A stretch of DNA of 64,000 bases from Lepas anatifera (taxonomy: Eukaryota > Arthropoda > Thecostraca > Lepadidae), in the NCBI GenBank assembly GCA_034440635.1, contig JAOTON010001670.1:62001-126000 (forward strand), in the 5' to 3' direction. The position numbers and the translations under genes were made by a program. The stretch's first letter is position 1, and every line of letters begins with the position of its first letter. Positions 10,265-19,962 of the stretch are shown here, one piece after another. The notes below the pieces were generated by a model. That model made no database searches, had not been told where the DNA came from, and saw nothing but the letters and a program-made list of their open reading frames with translations.

Positions 10265-12955
10265 ATGGATGAGAAGGTTAAGTCACTGAAGCAGATTAGA
10301 GCTAGGAGGCTGACTACAGTTACAAGACTAAGACGAAGGGCCCTTGTTTTGATGGAGTCAAGGGGAAGTCGTACACAAATTAGCGAAATACTTAAGGATT
10401 TAGATTTGGCAATGGATGCAGCATCTGAAGCCAATGATAACTTCAAGGAAGTGTTGAAGGAAGAAAGTGAACTGGCAAAGGCAGATAAGTTTGTTGAAGA
10501 TATTGACAAACAATACCAGGAAGTGGTGCAGAAAATCAATGAGCATCTCATCTTAAGGAAGGATGAACCTGCATCTGTCGTGTCGTCTGCTCATCAATCT
10601 GCAACCTCCTCTTCGGCTTCCATGAAGATGAAGGATGCTGAAATTGAGGCCAGGGTTAAGGAATTCAAGTTGTCTCAACTCGAAAGGAGGATAAAATTTG
10701 AACAAGAGGAGCAGGAGCTACAGATGCGACGGAGACTGCGGGAAGCCAGTGATGCTTGCGAGGCAGCCAAGTTTGAGGCTGGATTGCGAAAAAGCGCTGA
10801 AAGCGAGCTGAACTGGGAACGGAAGGACGACTTCGAAGGAGAAGACTTGGGAGCAGCTGTGGCTGAAACTAACCATCCTATAAAAGTTCAAGGTGAGACA
10901 TCAAAGTGTGGTCCTGAGGATGCCAGTCCCACCTCTTCCAGGGCCGATCATAGATCATGCTCACTTTTGGCAAGGAGTCTGCCTCATGTTACAATTCCCA
11001 CGTTTAGTGGAGACCCATTGGAATGGCCCAAGTGGTATGGATTGTTCAAATCCCTTGTTGATGACCAGAGGTGTCTTTCAGATGCCGAAAAGCTGATACA
11101 TCTTCAGTCAGCAGTGACAGGATTGGCAGAGCAATGCATAAGTGGCATGCTGTTTGACCCAAAGCTGTATCCTAAAGCAATGGAAACCCTGCAGGATAGG
11201 TTTGGACAGGAGGAAACCATTGTGCACGCCAACATCAATGCCATATTCTCAGCTGCTTCCCCTAGCTATTTGAATGCTGCAAGTTTGGAGAGATACCACG
11301 CAACTGTCAATTCTGCTGTGACAGTTCTGCAGAACCTAGGCTACCACGGTGACTTGGAAAGCTGTGAAAACCTGAAGAGGGTAGTCGAGAAGCTGCCTGT
11401 GGAGCTGCGAAGGGGCTGGGGAGAGCACATATTGGACATGACAGAAAGACCTACTCTGATCAGTTTCAATAACTGGCTGGGAAGACAAGTGAAGATTGGA
11501 CTCAACTTCTCTAGAACATCTGCGGGGGAAAGAAGGCAGGTTGTTCGTCGTTCAGCAATGGTAACTGCACAAGCCACATGTGCTTTCTGTGGAGGTGGAC
11601 ACGGGCTTGAGTCCTGTGACTCATTTGTACAACGGGCAGTTGACGAGCGGGCTCAGTTCGTTGCAAGTCGAAACATATGTTTCTTCTGTTTGAAGGAGGG
11701 ACACCGTCTACGAGAGTGTAGATCAGCCAAACGATGTGAGAGAGAAGGATGTACAATGCGACACCATCAGCTTTTGCATGGAAGCAGAAGGATTAACTTT
11801 CGAGGTGCAGGTGCAGCAGTCGTGGATCGACATGAAGATGGTACTCAAGAAGCAGCACAGCGCACTGTTGCATCTGCCTTATCACGCCGTGAGGAGAGAA
11901 CGACTCTGCTTCAGATCGTGAAAGTTCGAGTTCATGGACAGAATGGAAAGCACAGAGATGTCCATGCCATGCTAGACCCTGGTGCACAGACTTCTCTGTG
12001 TTGTCGTGAGGTGTTGGAGGATTTGGAATTAGATGGTCAAGAGGAGAAGCTTATTCTTCAGAATGTTGAGGGTGTTGGGGAAGAACAAAGATCCATGAGG
12101 GTTTCATTGACTTTAAGCCCGTTGGAAACAGAGCAAGGCGAAAAGATAATCGTTTCTGAGGCATTTTCTGTACCGCGTATCAATGTAGACGTGCCGAAGA
12201 TCCCAGAGAAGGAGAGACAGAGCTGGTATCATGTGCGTGATCTTCACATACCCAGTTATGATGGAACAAAAGTGGAGCTACTGCTTGGTGCCAATGTTCT
12301 GGAGGCGGTCCTGCAACTTGAAGCAAGGATTGGTCGCCCGAATCAGCCTGCTGCTATCCAAACCATATTTGGTTGGACTTTGACTGGGACAATTGTGGGA
12401 TTTGTACCTGAGAGAACCCGCCAAGTGATGTTTGTCAGCAAAGTGCGAGAAGATGACGGCATGCTGCAATCACTACAGCAGTGGTGGACTACTGAGTCAT
12501 TTGGTACAAAGTTTGAAGAACCAAATAGCAAGTCTTTAGAAGACACCCGAGCTCTCAAAATGATGGAGAAAACAACGAAGGATGTTGGTGGCCGATTTGA
12601 GACCGGTCTTCTGTGGAAAAGGGACTCAGTGACGCTACCGGCCAACAAGTCAATGGCTGTAAAAAGACTGCAGTCATTGGAGAGAAGTCTCTTGCGACAA
12701 CCAGCTAAGGGTGAGGCTTACTCCAAGGTAATACGTGGGTACCTTGATTCTGGCCATGCACGCAAGCTGACGTCAGCAGAAGTCAACAGGTACTCGCCAA
12801 AGAGGTGGTATCTTCCTCACCACGCGGTATTCAATCCAAACAAGCCTGGCAAGACCAGGGTGGTTTTGATGCGGCTGCTCGGTATGGTGGAACATGACTC
12901 AATGATGAGCTCCTCTCGGGTCCTGATTTGCTTCTCGGTCTCCCAGGGATTCTAA
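10265..12955 (+). CDS. BEL Gag, protease and start of reverse transcriptase
   Basis: The ATG at 10,265 is 39 bp after the left LTR and is preferred to an in-frame ATG inside the LTR (10,046). A charged N-terminal coiled-coil region leads to a DUF1759 capsid-like domain (about 10,990-11,450), then two zinc knuckles (CAFCGGGHGLESC near 11,578 and CFFCLKEGHRLREC near 11,682) and a retropepsin-like region with LDPGAQTS near 11,970. Its active-site triplet has Pro where Ser or Thr is usual. The reverse transcriptase N-terminus begins near 12,790 and is lost at a T run at 12,864-12,867: one base is missing and the rest of this frame (to 12,955) is nonsense. Gag could still be made whole. Confidence 0.88.
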   Translation: MDEKVKSLKQIRARRLTTVTRLRRRALVLMESRGSRTQISEILKDLDLAMDAASEANDNFKEVLKEESELAKADKFVEDIDKQYQEVVQKINEHLILRKDEPASVVSSAHQSATSSSASMKMKDAEIEARVKEFKLSQLERRIKFEQEEQELQMRRRLREASDACEAAKFEAGLRKSAESELNWERKDDFEGEDLGAAVAETNHPIKVQGETSKCGPEDASPTSSRADHRSCSLLARSLPHVTIPTFSGDPLEWPKWYGLFKSLVDDQRCLSDAEKLIHLQSAVTGLAEQCISGMLFDPKLYPKAMETLQDRFGQEETIVHANINAIFSAASPSYLNAASLERYHATVNSAVTVLQNLGYHGDLESCENLKRVVEKLPVELRRGWGEHILDMTERPTLISFNNWLGRQVKIGLNFSRTSAGERRQVVRRSAMVTAQATCAFCGGGHGLESCDSFVQRAVDERAQFVASRNICFFCLKEGHRLRECRSAKRCEREGCTMRHHQLLHGSRRINFRGAGAAVVDRHEDGTQEAAQRTVASALSRREERTTLLQIVKVRVHGQNGKHRDVHAMLDPGAQTSLCCREVLEDLELDGQEEKLILQNVEGVGEEQRSMRVSLTLSPLETEQGEKIIVSEAFSVPRINVDVPKIPEKERQSWYHVRDLHIPSYDGTKVELLLGANVLEAVLQLEARIGRPNQPAAIQTIFGWTLTGTIVGFVPERTRQVMFVSKVREDDGMLQSLQQWWTTESFGTKFEEPNSKSLEDTRALKMMEKTTKDVGGRFETGLLWKRDSVTLPANKSMAVKRLQSLERSLLRQPAKGEAYSKVIRGYLDSGHARKLTSAEVNRYSPKRWYLPHHAVFNPNKPGKTRVVLMRLLGMVEHDSMMSSSRVLICFSVSQGF

Positions 12956-15291
12956 TCAGGTTTAGAGAAGATAGAGTGGCAATAACCGGTGATGTCCGAC
13001 AGATGTACCATCAGGTGTCGGTGTGTGAGGAAGATCAGCCTGCATTAAGCTTCCTATGGAGAGATCTGGATTTGTCCCGGGAGCCTGATGCATATCAAAT
13101 GATGGTTACTATCTTTGGGGCTAAGTCCAGTCCAGCAAGTGCGAACTTTGCACTGAGGAAGACAGCCATGGTTATGGCTGGTGACACAGAAGAAGAGCAA
13201 AGAGCAAGCTGTGCTGTTTTTCATCACTTCTATATGGATGATTTTTTAAAGTCAGAAATAGATGTCCAAAGTGCCAAATCGATGCAAAAACATGTCACAG
13301 ATTTACTTCAAAGAGGAGGATTCACACTGACGAAATGGAGAAGCAATGAAGAGGACGTGTTGAAGGCCGTCCCAGAAGAACACCGAGCGCATCCGGATTT
13401 GGACATGCCTGCGGAGAGCCTGCTTGGGTACATCTGGAACCCAAAGGATGACACTCTGAGTCTTAGAAATATAAGCAGTAATGTGCCGCTCACAAAGCGT
13501 GGAGTGGTACAAGCCGTGGCAAGATTATTCGATCCCCTAGGGCTAATGTGCCCGGTGGTAGTGAAAGCCAAGCTTCTAGTCCAGCGACTCTGGGTAAAGG
13601 GTTATGGCTGGGATGATACTCTGGACGAGGGGGACGGAAATGACTTTTGTACGTGGTTGGCAGAGCTGCCAGTTGTCGAATCCTGGGGGATTCCTAGATG
13701 CTACAAGGTAGCAACGACCGATAACTGGAATGCACACTATCAGCTGCATATATTCGCAGATGCTTCAGAGGTGGCTTTTGGCGCGGTAGCTTACCTGAGG
13801 ACTGCTTCTGATGATGGACGCTGTGAAGCAATGATCATCATGGCGAAATCGAGGGTGGCGCCGTTGAAGAAGCTAACGATTGTGAGGCTGGAGCTGCAAG
13901 CTGCAGTGATGGCAGTGCGCATGGCAAACACCATAAGAAGGGAGCTACAGCTTTATATAGAAGAAGTAGTGTTTTGGTCAGACAGTCAGGTGGTTCTCAA
14001 ATATATCCAAGGCGAATCCCACCGATTCCACACATTTGTCGCGAATCGGATTGCTGAGATTCGAGAGACCTCGTGTCCCCAGCAGTGGCGGTACGTGCCA
14101 AGCCGCTCCAACCCGGCAGACGCTTGCTCACGGGGTGAGTCTGCGGAAGCGTTGTTGCGGGATCAGAAGTGGTTTACGGGACCCACGTTTCTGTTAAACA
14201 GTGAGGATCGATGGCCGTCTCCTCTTGTCTCTCATCCGGCGGGACTAGAGGGAGACCCTGAAGTTAGAATAGTGACAGCAACCAGTATGGCTGTGAGCTT
14301 TGGAGGAGCTCTCCCTTCAGCTGGCAAGTACTCTTGTTGGAGCAAGTATCGCAGAATAGTAGCATGGGTGCTAAGATTTCTTGGAAATTTTGCAGCTAAG
14401 TATTCGTCTGGCAAGAAGAGCTCGTGCTGTCATGGTCCTTTGAAAGCAGTAGAAATCATGAGAGCTGAAAGGCAAATAGTGAAGGATTCTCAGAATCGTA
14501 TGTACTCAGAGGTCGTTAAACGCGTCAGAGGTAATCTTCATCGTAGGGAGAACGACGCACTCGAAGGGCTATCGCCCTTTATCGACGATGACGGTCTGCT
14601 GCGCGTCGGTGGACGTCTCGACAGAGCCCCCATGCCATTTTCGGCGAGGCATCCGATCATCATGCATCCCAAGGACCCGGTGACGAAACTTCTGATACAC
14701 CACGCTCATTTAACAGTGCTGCACTCTGGAACGGAGCGAACGCTCACTGAGATACGTTCAGCATACTGGATACCGAAAGGAAGATCAGCAGTAAAACACG
14801 TGCTACACGGCTGTGTGGTGTGTCGGCGTAGAAACGCGACTCCCTGTCCTCCTCTGATGAGTGAGTTGCCAGAATGTAGATTCGACTGCTCAAGGCCGTT
14901 TGCTTCCGTAGGTTTGGATTATTTTGGTCCGTTTCTGGTAAAGAAGCTTCGCAAAACCGAGAAAAGATATGGTGTGTTATTCACATGCCTCTCCGTACGA
15001 GCCGTCCATATCGAAGTGGCTCACAATCTGGAAGCGGACAGCCTGCTGATGGCTCTGAGGCGTTTCATCGGCCGCCGAGGGCATCCTACAGTGATATTTT
15101 CTGACAACGGTACCAACATGGTTGGAGGAGAAAGAGAGATCCGGGAATCATTGGCCGAATTGGACTCAAATCGGATAGGGGACATGCTCAGTCAACGGAG
15201 GATACAGTGGAAGTTTATACCTCCAGGCGCACCTCATATGGGGGCGCATGGGAGCGCATGGTGGGGAGTGTCAAGAGAGCGTTCCGGGTGA
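12928..15291 (+). pseudogene. BEL reverse transcriptase, RNase H and integrase segment
   Basis: This frame continues the reverse transcriptase after the break at 12,864-12,867. The joined reading would also meet an in-frame TGA at 12,895-12,897. The polymerase motif YMDDF is at about 13,231-13,245. RNase H has IFADASEVAFG near 13,750. The integrase has an HHCC zinc domain (HHAHLTVLHSGTE near 14,697; CVVC near 14,810) and a core with VGLDYFGPF and FSDNGTN (two catalytic Asp). The frame is lost at a G run at 15,240-15,244, just before the catalytic Glu, and ends at 15,291. No full polyprotein can be made from this copy as sequenced. Confidence 0.9.
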
Positions 15292-15485
15292 TATCCTCGG
15301 GTCAGGTTTTAACCGACGAGGTTCTCTTGACGCTCTTTACAGAAGTTGAGTCAATGTTAAATGGTAGACCACTGACATATGTAAGCACTGACCCGCATGA
15401 TATGGAGCCACTGACCCCGAACCATTTTCTTTTGGGGTGTGCCAGCCTAACGTACCCCCAGGGGTGTTTCGAGATAAAGAAGTGA
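15207..15485 (+). pseudogene. BEL integrase fragment carrying the catalytic Glu
   Basis: Real coding begins only after the G run at 15,240-15,244; bases before it are out of frame. It contains GGAWERMVGSVKRAF, the conserved block with the third integrase catalytic residue (Glu), and PLTPNHFLLG, typical of Pao/BEL integrase. It is lost again at a C run at 15,455-15,459, where one base is missing, and stops at 15,485. Confidence 0.85.
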
Positions 15486-15814
15486 ACAGTAAACGGCGTT
15501 GGAGACAGGCGCAGGTCCTGGCAGGGCAATTTTGGAAGCGATGGAGGCAGGAATATTTACCCACTCTTCTTCAGAGACAAAAGTGGAGGGGTGAAAATCG
15601 AAACATGAGGGTTGGAGACGTCGTTTTGATGATGGACGACAACGCACCAAGAGGTTTTTGGCCTCTAGCCAAAGTCATCAAGGTGTTTGAGGGTGCTGAT
15701 GGACGAGTCAGGTCGGTGGAGCTGAAGACTGGAGCTGGTCACGAATATCATCGACCTGTCACTAAGGTATGCTGGTTAGAGGAGAGTGTTACGGCCACGG
15801 ATGATAATTCATAG
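15437..15814 (+). pseudogene. BEL integrase C-terminal domain (DUF5641-like)
   Basis: In the correct frame from about 15,460. It contains RRWRQAQVLAGQFWKRWRQEY and then MRVGDVVLMMDDNAPRGFWP, the layout of the DUF5641 domain that closes Pao/BEL integrases; the natural stop is at 15,812. About 545 bp of non-coding sequence (15,815-16,359) follow before the right LTR, with no envelope-like frame. Confidence 0.8.
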
Positions 15815-16348
15815 ATAACGCACAATCCTAGCACCATCCTCTCTATTATCCTCGCCAGAGCAGATGTCATGTTTGTGTGGTGGACTCAGCGCTGAGGGTG
15901 CTGCATGGCATGCTGCTGCTGGTCCTGCTGCTCGGGGCGGCCGCTTAGCTGGATTCTTCCGCTTCAGGCTGTCCGTCGGCGTGTTGTGCTGCTGGGAGAC
16001 GACTGTCACTCGGACCTATTGCGCCAGTGGAACGTTAGCCGTCCCACCCGAAAATCTGAATGCGACGGGACTGAGTGTTGTCGAGTCTCGGGACTAAAGC
16101 TTCACATTTTCCTCGACGTGAACGTTGTGTTTGGAGCTGCACTGCCGAGCTGATGTGTCCTATTGTCATGGTGGCTGGATGTATTATATTTTGTCATTTG
16201 CAGTGGTTCACCGTGTCGTGTTGCGCGCCTTAGTGTCGACAGAGCAGTGAAGCGCTTTATATGCTCCAGTAGTGCGTTGTTATATTGCTGACGCGAGTCA
16301 CGTAACTTTTCCTTAAAAATAAGGTGCATAGGTATGTTCGGGTCGAAC

Positions 16349-16359
16349 GGTGGGGAGGG
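16349..16359 (+). other. Polypurine tract of BEL element
   Basis: GGTGGGGAGGG lies directly before the 3' LTR, where plus-strand DNA synthesis would be primed. Confidence 0.7.
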
Positions 16360-16938
16360 TGTTGCAACAGTTTATTTGTCTGTTTCAGAGCATGTTGAAG
16401 TGAGCGGCATGGTTTCTGAAGTTGACTGATGCATGACTGTAAATATGTGGAAGAGAAGCCTTGATATAATGCCTGCATGAGGGATAGCTGAACTGACTGA
16501 ATCACACCATTCGGCAAGGACGGAAACACTTTGGTGGGTGTCGCATTTGGTTTGATTGAAGCATACTCAGAGCCTACGATTTTGCATTGTAAAGCTTGTG
16601 TTGCTTTGCCCTTGAAGCTTGCAGTTATTCGCAGCACGTCAGCATGCTGCATGTGTTTGGTTCGCTTGTGCATTGTCTTGCATTCGCATAGCACCGGCTT
16701 GCGCCTGACACCCTGCCTGGTCTGTTTCAGAAACCACACATTCATGAACTCATCTGCATGCATTGTTCTGGCTCCCTGACACTGATTTTGCTCTTACTAT
16801 GGGCTGTTTCCAGTACTATTAAGTTTCCCAGTTACACTTCCTGTTCTCCATGTTTTTCCAGCAGTCAAATTGCAAATAAAGGTCTTTCAGATGAGAATCA
16901 GTGCGTTATCAAATGTTTAATTTCCGGTGGTCGTGACA
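16360..16938 (+). repeat. 3' LTR of BEL element
   Basis: 579 bp, same length and ends as the 5' LTR, AATAAA at 16,875-16,880. It is followed by the second AGATG. Confidence 0.93.
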
Positions 16939-17104
16939 AGATGCGTCAAATTGATCAGGGATAAGTACTGTAAATTTTGTTGTTCTGCGCCTGTTCGTTT
17001 TTGCGTTATCTGGGGAAAACCAGGAGGGGGGCGAAATTCACCACAACGGGGCGCGTGTTAAGTCAAAATAAACAGCTACATCACGGCTATATGAGAAATA
17101 CCTG

Positions 17105-17291
17105 GGGGGCACGGTAGTGGAGTGGTCAGCGTAACTGGCTTCTACGTAGCGGACCCGGGTTCAAGGCCCGGCGGCTTCCCTGAACAAGGAGCAAGCTGGC
17201 TCCCGAGAAACCCTTCCAACAGGGAAAGAGTTGGCGACGCCATGTGACCCTGGCAGTTGGTGTGTCGATAAGCCCCAATAATTATTATGGT
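17105..17291 (+). mobile_element. tRNA-derived SINE, head type 1
   Basis: AAATACCTG is repeated at 17,096-17,104 and 17,292-17,300, and the site is empty in units 2 and 3 (near 28,785 and 46,115). The head has a tRNA-like A box (TAGTGGAGTGGTCAGC) and B box (GGGTTCAAGGCCC). The tail (CCTTCCAACAGG, GTTGGCGACGCC, CCCTGGCAGTTGGTG, CCCCAATAATTATTA) is shared with the SINE at 27,951-28,130. It is not a functional tRNA gene: no acceptor pairing is evident. Confidence 0.85.
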
Positions 17292-17300
17292 AAATACCTG

Positions 17301-18061
17301 TCACGCACATTTTGACAAAGGCAGGACTAGTTTCCGGCATAGTAGCTAGTTCCTCCTTGTTTCACTCCGAAAACACACTCTAAACTTTCAGTTCTAAATA
17401 TCAATGCAAAGCTGGCCAAGTACATCTAGCGTGAATAATGCTCCACATCCAAGTGTGGCGCACCTCGTTCGACTCCACTAATCAAGCACGTGTGGCGACA
17501 TCATTAGGAGATCACATCGCTTCTACTCAGGATAGACTTGGCGGTGCTCCAACACTGTCTTATATTTCAATCTTGAAACGAAGGTTGTGCTACTCCAATA
17601 TCCGTAGCATATTACGATGGACAAACAAATTGATGCATCTTGCTACCCATAGCGTTCAGCTGTGCCACGTTCTGTTTTTCAGCTGCTGCTGCGGACAAAC
17701 CAATGCGTTAGATAGCCTGGGGTGCTCCTGCCTGCTAGTAAGATTATGATTACCTACATTTTCTTCCATGGAGCTACCAAAATCCCAGCCGCCTCAGGAA
17801 AGTTCAATTTTGGCCCGCTCCGGCGAGGAAAGGCCCAGTGGATTTCGTTTCAATATGGATGATTGGAGGAGATTGGACAACCCGGGGTGTGTTACATCAC
17901 CGCGCCATCTGTTTGGTCCCACGGTAAATCACACTCTGCGGCCTGGAGCAGAAACCGCGCTGATTCTGATTCCTTCTCATTCAAGTAATTTTTTTCGATA
18001 TTCCTGCTTACAAACTGGAGGAATTTCTTCATGCATAGCATGTGTTCATACATAAACATCA
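17301..18061. other. Non-coding array block before the minisatellite, unit 1
   Basis: Closely matches 46,120-46,905 and less closely 28,790-29,615. Open frames such as 17,438-17,749 change or break between copies, so I do not call a gene. Confidence 0.5.
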
Positions 18062-18317
18062 ATCACGGTCACGCGTGAGTCTATGTCGAACAAGGTCAAT
18101 CGTGAAGCTATGAGAAACATGGTCACAAATGAATCTGTGTCAAGCCACGGTCACGCGTGAGTCTATGTCAAACACGGTCACGCGTGAGTCTATGTCAAAC
18201 ACGGTCACACGTAAGTCTATGTCAAATACGGTGACGTGTGAGTCTGTGCCAAACACGGTCAAGCGTGAAGCTATGTCAAACGCGGTCACACGTGAGTCTC
18301 TGTCACGCTTGTCATGA
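18062..18317. repeat. 27-bp minisatellite, unit 1
   Basis: About nine imperfect copies of a 27-bp unit built on GGTCACGCGTGAGTCTATG. Variants with CACACGTGAG contain the E-box CACGTG. The 9-codon open frames across it only reflect the period of 27. Confidence 0.85.
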
Positions 18318-18926
18318 GGTTGTTTCTGAGCTTTTTCACTTATTGAAGACGTCAGGTAGTAGCTGTTGAAACAGCTCTACAATTTCGTGACAGTCAGATC
18401 GATTGATTAGCGCTAGCCTACCGGAGGTTGGCTAGGGAGGTACCGGAGGTAGGTTAACGGAGTTGCTTACATTATCGGGGGGAGGGTTGATTCGAACCAT
18501 CTTAGCCGTTTGTAAAAACCAAGAAGGACAAAAAGATCCAGTAAGCTGCAGAGTGTTGCCTGTGTTTATAACTCTCTGATGGTTAATTAGTTGTATATCC
18601 TATGTCAATTCGTGACCTTGCATGTCCCATCGATGACCTGATCATGTTGAACACCTGTAAATCACGGTCAGGATACGCTTTTGTGCCAATATTCTGTAAC
18701 AGAACATTACAGAAGCGTGTTTTGAGAAATTTAGTATAGTACAATTCCATGCATTAAATATACAAAGGTAGAACATGATATTTGCAACCCAATATAGCCC
18801 CACGAGTTTTAGCCTTTCAGGATGCGTGAGCATCTGCGGGCGGTATCAGTGAAATGGCTAACCGTGCGTTTTAGTGTTGTTGCATATAATGTTGCATGCA
18901 AATGAAGTCATTGTGGGCCGCTAATC
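18318..18926. other. Start of unit 2, non-coding
   Basis: Nearly identical to 57,207-57,787 in unit 4, diverged in unit 3 (32,581-33,120). At 18,345-18,348 is GAAG, the uninterrupted target of the 10-kb insertion found in the equivalent place after unit 3. No gene seen. Confidence 0.5.
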
Positions 18927-19962
18927 TTAACCCGCGCCCCACCGGGGAGTCCGGCGCCACCTTCGCCCCACCGGGAGGGGCCATCGATGGCCCCCCTCTA
19001 ACTCCGAAAATATGGGCGTTAGCGCAAATCTGCAAAGTGCAATAGAAAGCTCGCGTGAATTCAGTAAGAAATTACTTCGCATGTTTTAGTGCTCAGGTCA
19101 ATGGTTTGACCTCCAGAGGTCAAATTAGGTCAAGATCGGCTATTTTCACTCAAATATGCAATGATTAAGCAAACTGGGCATAACTCTTATGTCATTAGAG
19201 CTATTGAGGCCTGGTAAAGTACATTTGATAGCAAATTGCCAGTACTTTTTCCGCTATGTGGAACGTAAAGACCTCCCGCCAGTGGTTTGACCGCCAGAGG
19301 TCACCTCGTGACCTAATATGACCTGAGGTCACGAAAGGTCAAAAAGTGACCTTGCCGTATATCAAATGAAAGCCAGTGACAAGACAAACACGATAGTGTT
19401 TGTTTCACCGCTCTAGCTCAATTAGGTCAAAAGTTATTGTCAAAATACTGTTTTTGACCTCTGGTGACCTTGGATGACCTTGGAAAAGTCAAAGGGCAAA
19501 TATGACCCCTGGGATCCGTGAAAGGGTGTCCAAAAACGTTGTTCTGAGCAGTCTGAGTATTTGCAATCATTTTTGTGGGTTTTATATCATGAAATAGCTT
19601 TTCCCCATGCTTTTCCAATGGGAGAGGTCGCCTCGTGACCTGACCTCAGGGCACGAAATCAAAAAATCCCGGATATACACCTTGTAGACCCTGGAGGGGT
19701 CATGAAGTGTAGGAAGTTTCAAATCGATCGAGTTTGAAATGTAGCTCTTACAGAGCTCTAAAGGTGAAGTGAGGTGACCTTGGTTGACCTCGTCTGGTGA
19801 CCTGACCTTGGGTGACCCGGGGTAAAAATTTCAGGGATGATGGGAAAATGTTGCAGTGAGAGGTAGAGCCCTCAACCGCGGTGCTGCGCCTCGTCGTTTT
19901 TCGGCTATCCCGGAAAAACCTTAGGGGGGCCATCGATGGCCCCCCCGGTGGACGAGGGTTAA
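18927..19962 (-). mobile_element. Family A TTAA element (1,036 bp)
   Basis: TTAA flanks at 18,927-18,930 and 19,959-19,962. In reverse orientation it begins TTAACCCTCGTCCACCGGGG and carries the palindrome GGGGCCATCGATGGCCCC just inside both ends. Unit 4 has the clean empty site near 57,785-57,795 (CTAATCTTAACAGAC). It is almost the same as the copies at 33,491 and 62,794, non-coding, and dense in AGGTCA/TGACCT. Confidence 0.9.

Larger units (their letters stand above)
9648..16938 (+). mobile_element. Pao/BEL LTR retrotransposon, full length, very young
   Basis: Two 579-bp LTRs (TG...CA) flank a gag-pol region. AGATG is duplicated at 9,643-9,647 and 16,939-16,943, the 5-bp size usual for Pao/BEL. 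The reverse C copies at 28,621-28,640 and 45,045-45,065 keep the uninterrupted target. Domain order is Gag (DUF1759), two zinc knuckles, protease, reverse transcriptase, RNase H, integrase and DUF5641. The coding region is broken by three single-base frameshifts and one TGA. A purine tract at 16,349-16,359 precedes the right LTR. I see no classical TGG primer-binding site just after the left LTR. Confidence 0.95.
8771..17061 (-). mobile_element. Family C TTAA element (reverse), split by a BEL retrotransposon
   Basis: The C sequence runs in reverse from about 8,771 to 9,647 and resumes at 16,944-17,061, ending at GCGCGTGTTAA. About 19 bases of its outer left terminus, including TTAA, are missing; the reverse copies in units 2 and 3 lack the same bases, so the loss is older than the array. 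AGGTCA/TGACCT sites are frequent. All of 9,648-16,943 is the BEL insertion plus its second target copy. Confidence 0.7.

Noticed and set aside
12864..15459. Programmed frameshifts in BEL gag-pol
   Set aside because: Three breaks inside enzymatic domains, one before a catalytic residue and one after an in-frame stop, do not fit programmed shifting, which occurs between gag and pol.
17105..17175. tRNA gene candidate
   Set aside because: A and B boxes are present but acceptor-stem pairing is not evident, and the copy is the head of a SINE with target duplication. The same holds for 28,060-28,130.
18062..18317. CRISPR-like spaced repeats
   Set aside because: Direct tandem units of 27 bp with no unique spacers and no cas genes, in a eukaryotic context.
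18129..18317. Repeat protein (SNTVTRESM)n
   Set aside because: The open frame only reflects the 27-bp period; start, end and frame are not conserved among units.
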